Source: Thiotrichaceae bacterium (GTDB lineage: Bacteria; Pseudomonadota; Gammaproteobacteria; Beggiatoales; Beggiatoaceae). Taken from it: a stretch of 64,000 bases of DNA. Numbering within the stretch: the stretch's first letter is position 1; every line of letters starts with the position of its first letter. Of the stretch, positions 63,902 to 64,000 are shown one piece after another. The translations under genes and the position numbers were made by a program. Below the pieces are notes generated by a model that saw only the letters and a list, made by a program, of their open reading frames with translations, was not told where the DNA came from and made no database searches. The stretch spans positions 1 to 64,000 of the forward strand of contig JAQTYU010000015.1 of NCBI GenBank assembly GCA_028688145.1, written 5' to 3'.

Positions 63902-64000
63902 TTATTCCGACAACAACCAACTCCGCACCCACTCAATTTGCTCAGGAATCATCAAAGAAGGCGCGTGCCCTACGTTAGGAACAGTAATAGTGTGCACATT
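63902..64000 (-). CDS. Alpha/beta hydrolase, C-terminal end only
   Basis: The last 32 codons and TAA of a minus-strand frame entering from the right. The visible end contains VPNVGHAPSL, with the His of an alpha/beta hydrolase catalytic triad, and ends EWVRSWLLSE. Substrate unknown; most of the gene is outside. Confidence 0.6.
   Translation of the reverse strand, partial: NVHTITVPNVGHAPSLMIPEQIEWVRSWLLSE

Overview
The window is about 45% GC and reads as a stretch of a gammaproteobacterial chromosome. The housekeeping set supports this: aroB, aroC, mutS, rdgC, ubiH, lipB, glgA, rho, trxA, argG, pspBC, metXW, and an aspartate carbamoyltransferase followed by a pseudo-dihydroorotase. The mixture of these genes with a Ser/Thr kinase, PP2C phosphatase, STAND/TPR proteins, orphan signalling proteins and many palindromic intergenic repeats recalls large filamentous sulfur bacteria of the Thiotrichales/Beggiatoaceae. 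That placement is inference, not proof. No ribosomal RNA, phage, plasmid or CRISPR locus was seen.

Layout. 1-5645 (minus strand): an LPS/envelope run (O-antigen ligase cut by the window edge, GT2 glycosyltransferase, plsC, gmhB), then an MFS transporter coupled to aroC. 6089-13404: phaJ, then a divergent pair of units, with a membrane-anchored Ser/Thr kixnase and its PP2C phosphatase on the minus strand and a TerB-like protein, ubiH and a TerD-like protein on the plus strand. 13521-16644: rdgC and a three-gene coiled-coil lipoprotein operon. 16854-24440: a response regulator with a SpoIIE/PP2C-type output domain lacking one metal Asp, a SIR2-like protein lacking the usual catalytic residues, a convergent STAND ATPase with TPRs, and a large secreted beta-propeller protein. 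24650-27652: two tandem paralogous secreted proteins, a small Cys-containing exported protein, an internally deleted IS5-like element and a broken excisionase-type antitoxin.

27735-43604: mutS, an unknown protein, tRNA-Ala(CGC) and tRNA-Arg(CCT), lipB, glgA, a second IS5-like fragment, a DUF4279-like protein, aroB-dgt, an orphan NorD/CbbO-type VWA protein, polyphosphate:AMP phosphotransferase, a TPR protein and a cold-shock protein. 44119-50213: pyrB-pyrX, an unknown gene, metX-metW and an integral membrane protein. 50304-57801 (minus strand): an exported ClpP-like protein with a long coiled coil, two response regulators (one REC-GGDEF-EAL), an unknown protein, a GT2, rho and trxA. 58128-64000: an IS982-family remnant, a NikL/NikK-like pair, argG, a CZB protein, pspB-pspC, a 3-hydroxyisobutyrate-dehydrogenase-family reductase, a VanZ-like protein and the 3' end of an alpha/beta hydrolase.

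The most striking non-coding feature is a dispersed family of C-rich inverted repeats built on the core ACTGCGCCCCCAACCCC. It occurs as paired arms (up to 39 bp perfect), degenerate pairs and half elements between genes. The most interesting protein-level features are signalling or defence-type domains that have lost catalytic residues (SIR2-like, SpoIIE-like, GGDEF, dihydroorotase), an exported coiled-coil ClpP homologue, and the kinase/phosphatase/Ter neighbourhood. Many start sites were moved downstream from the longest open frame on the basis of ribosome-binding sites, signal peptides or family length.
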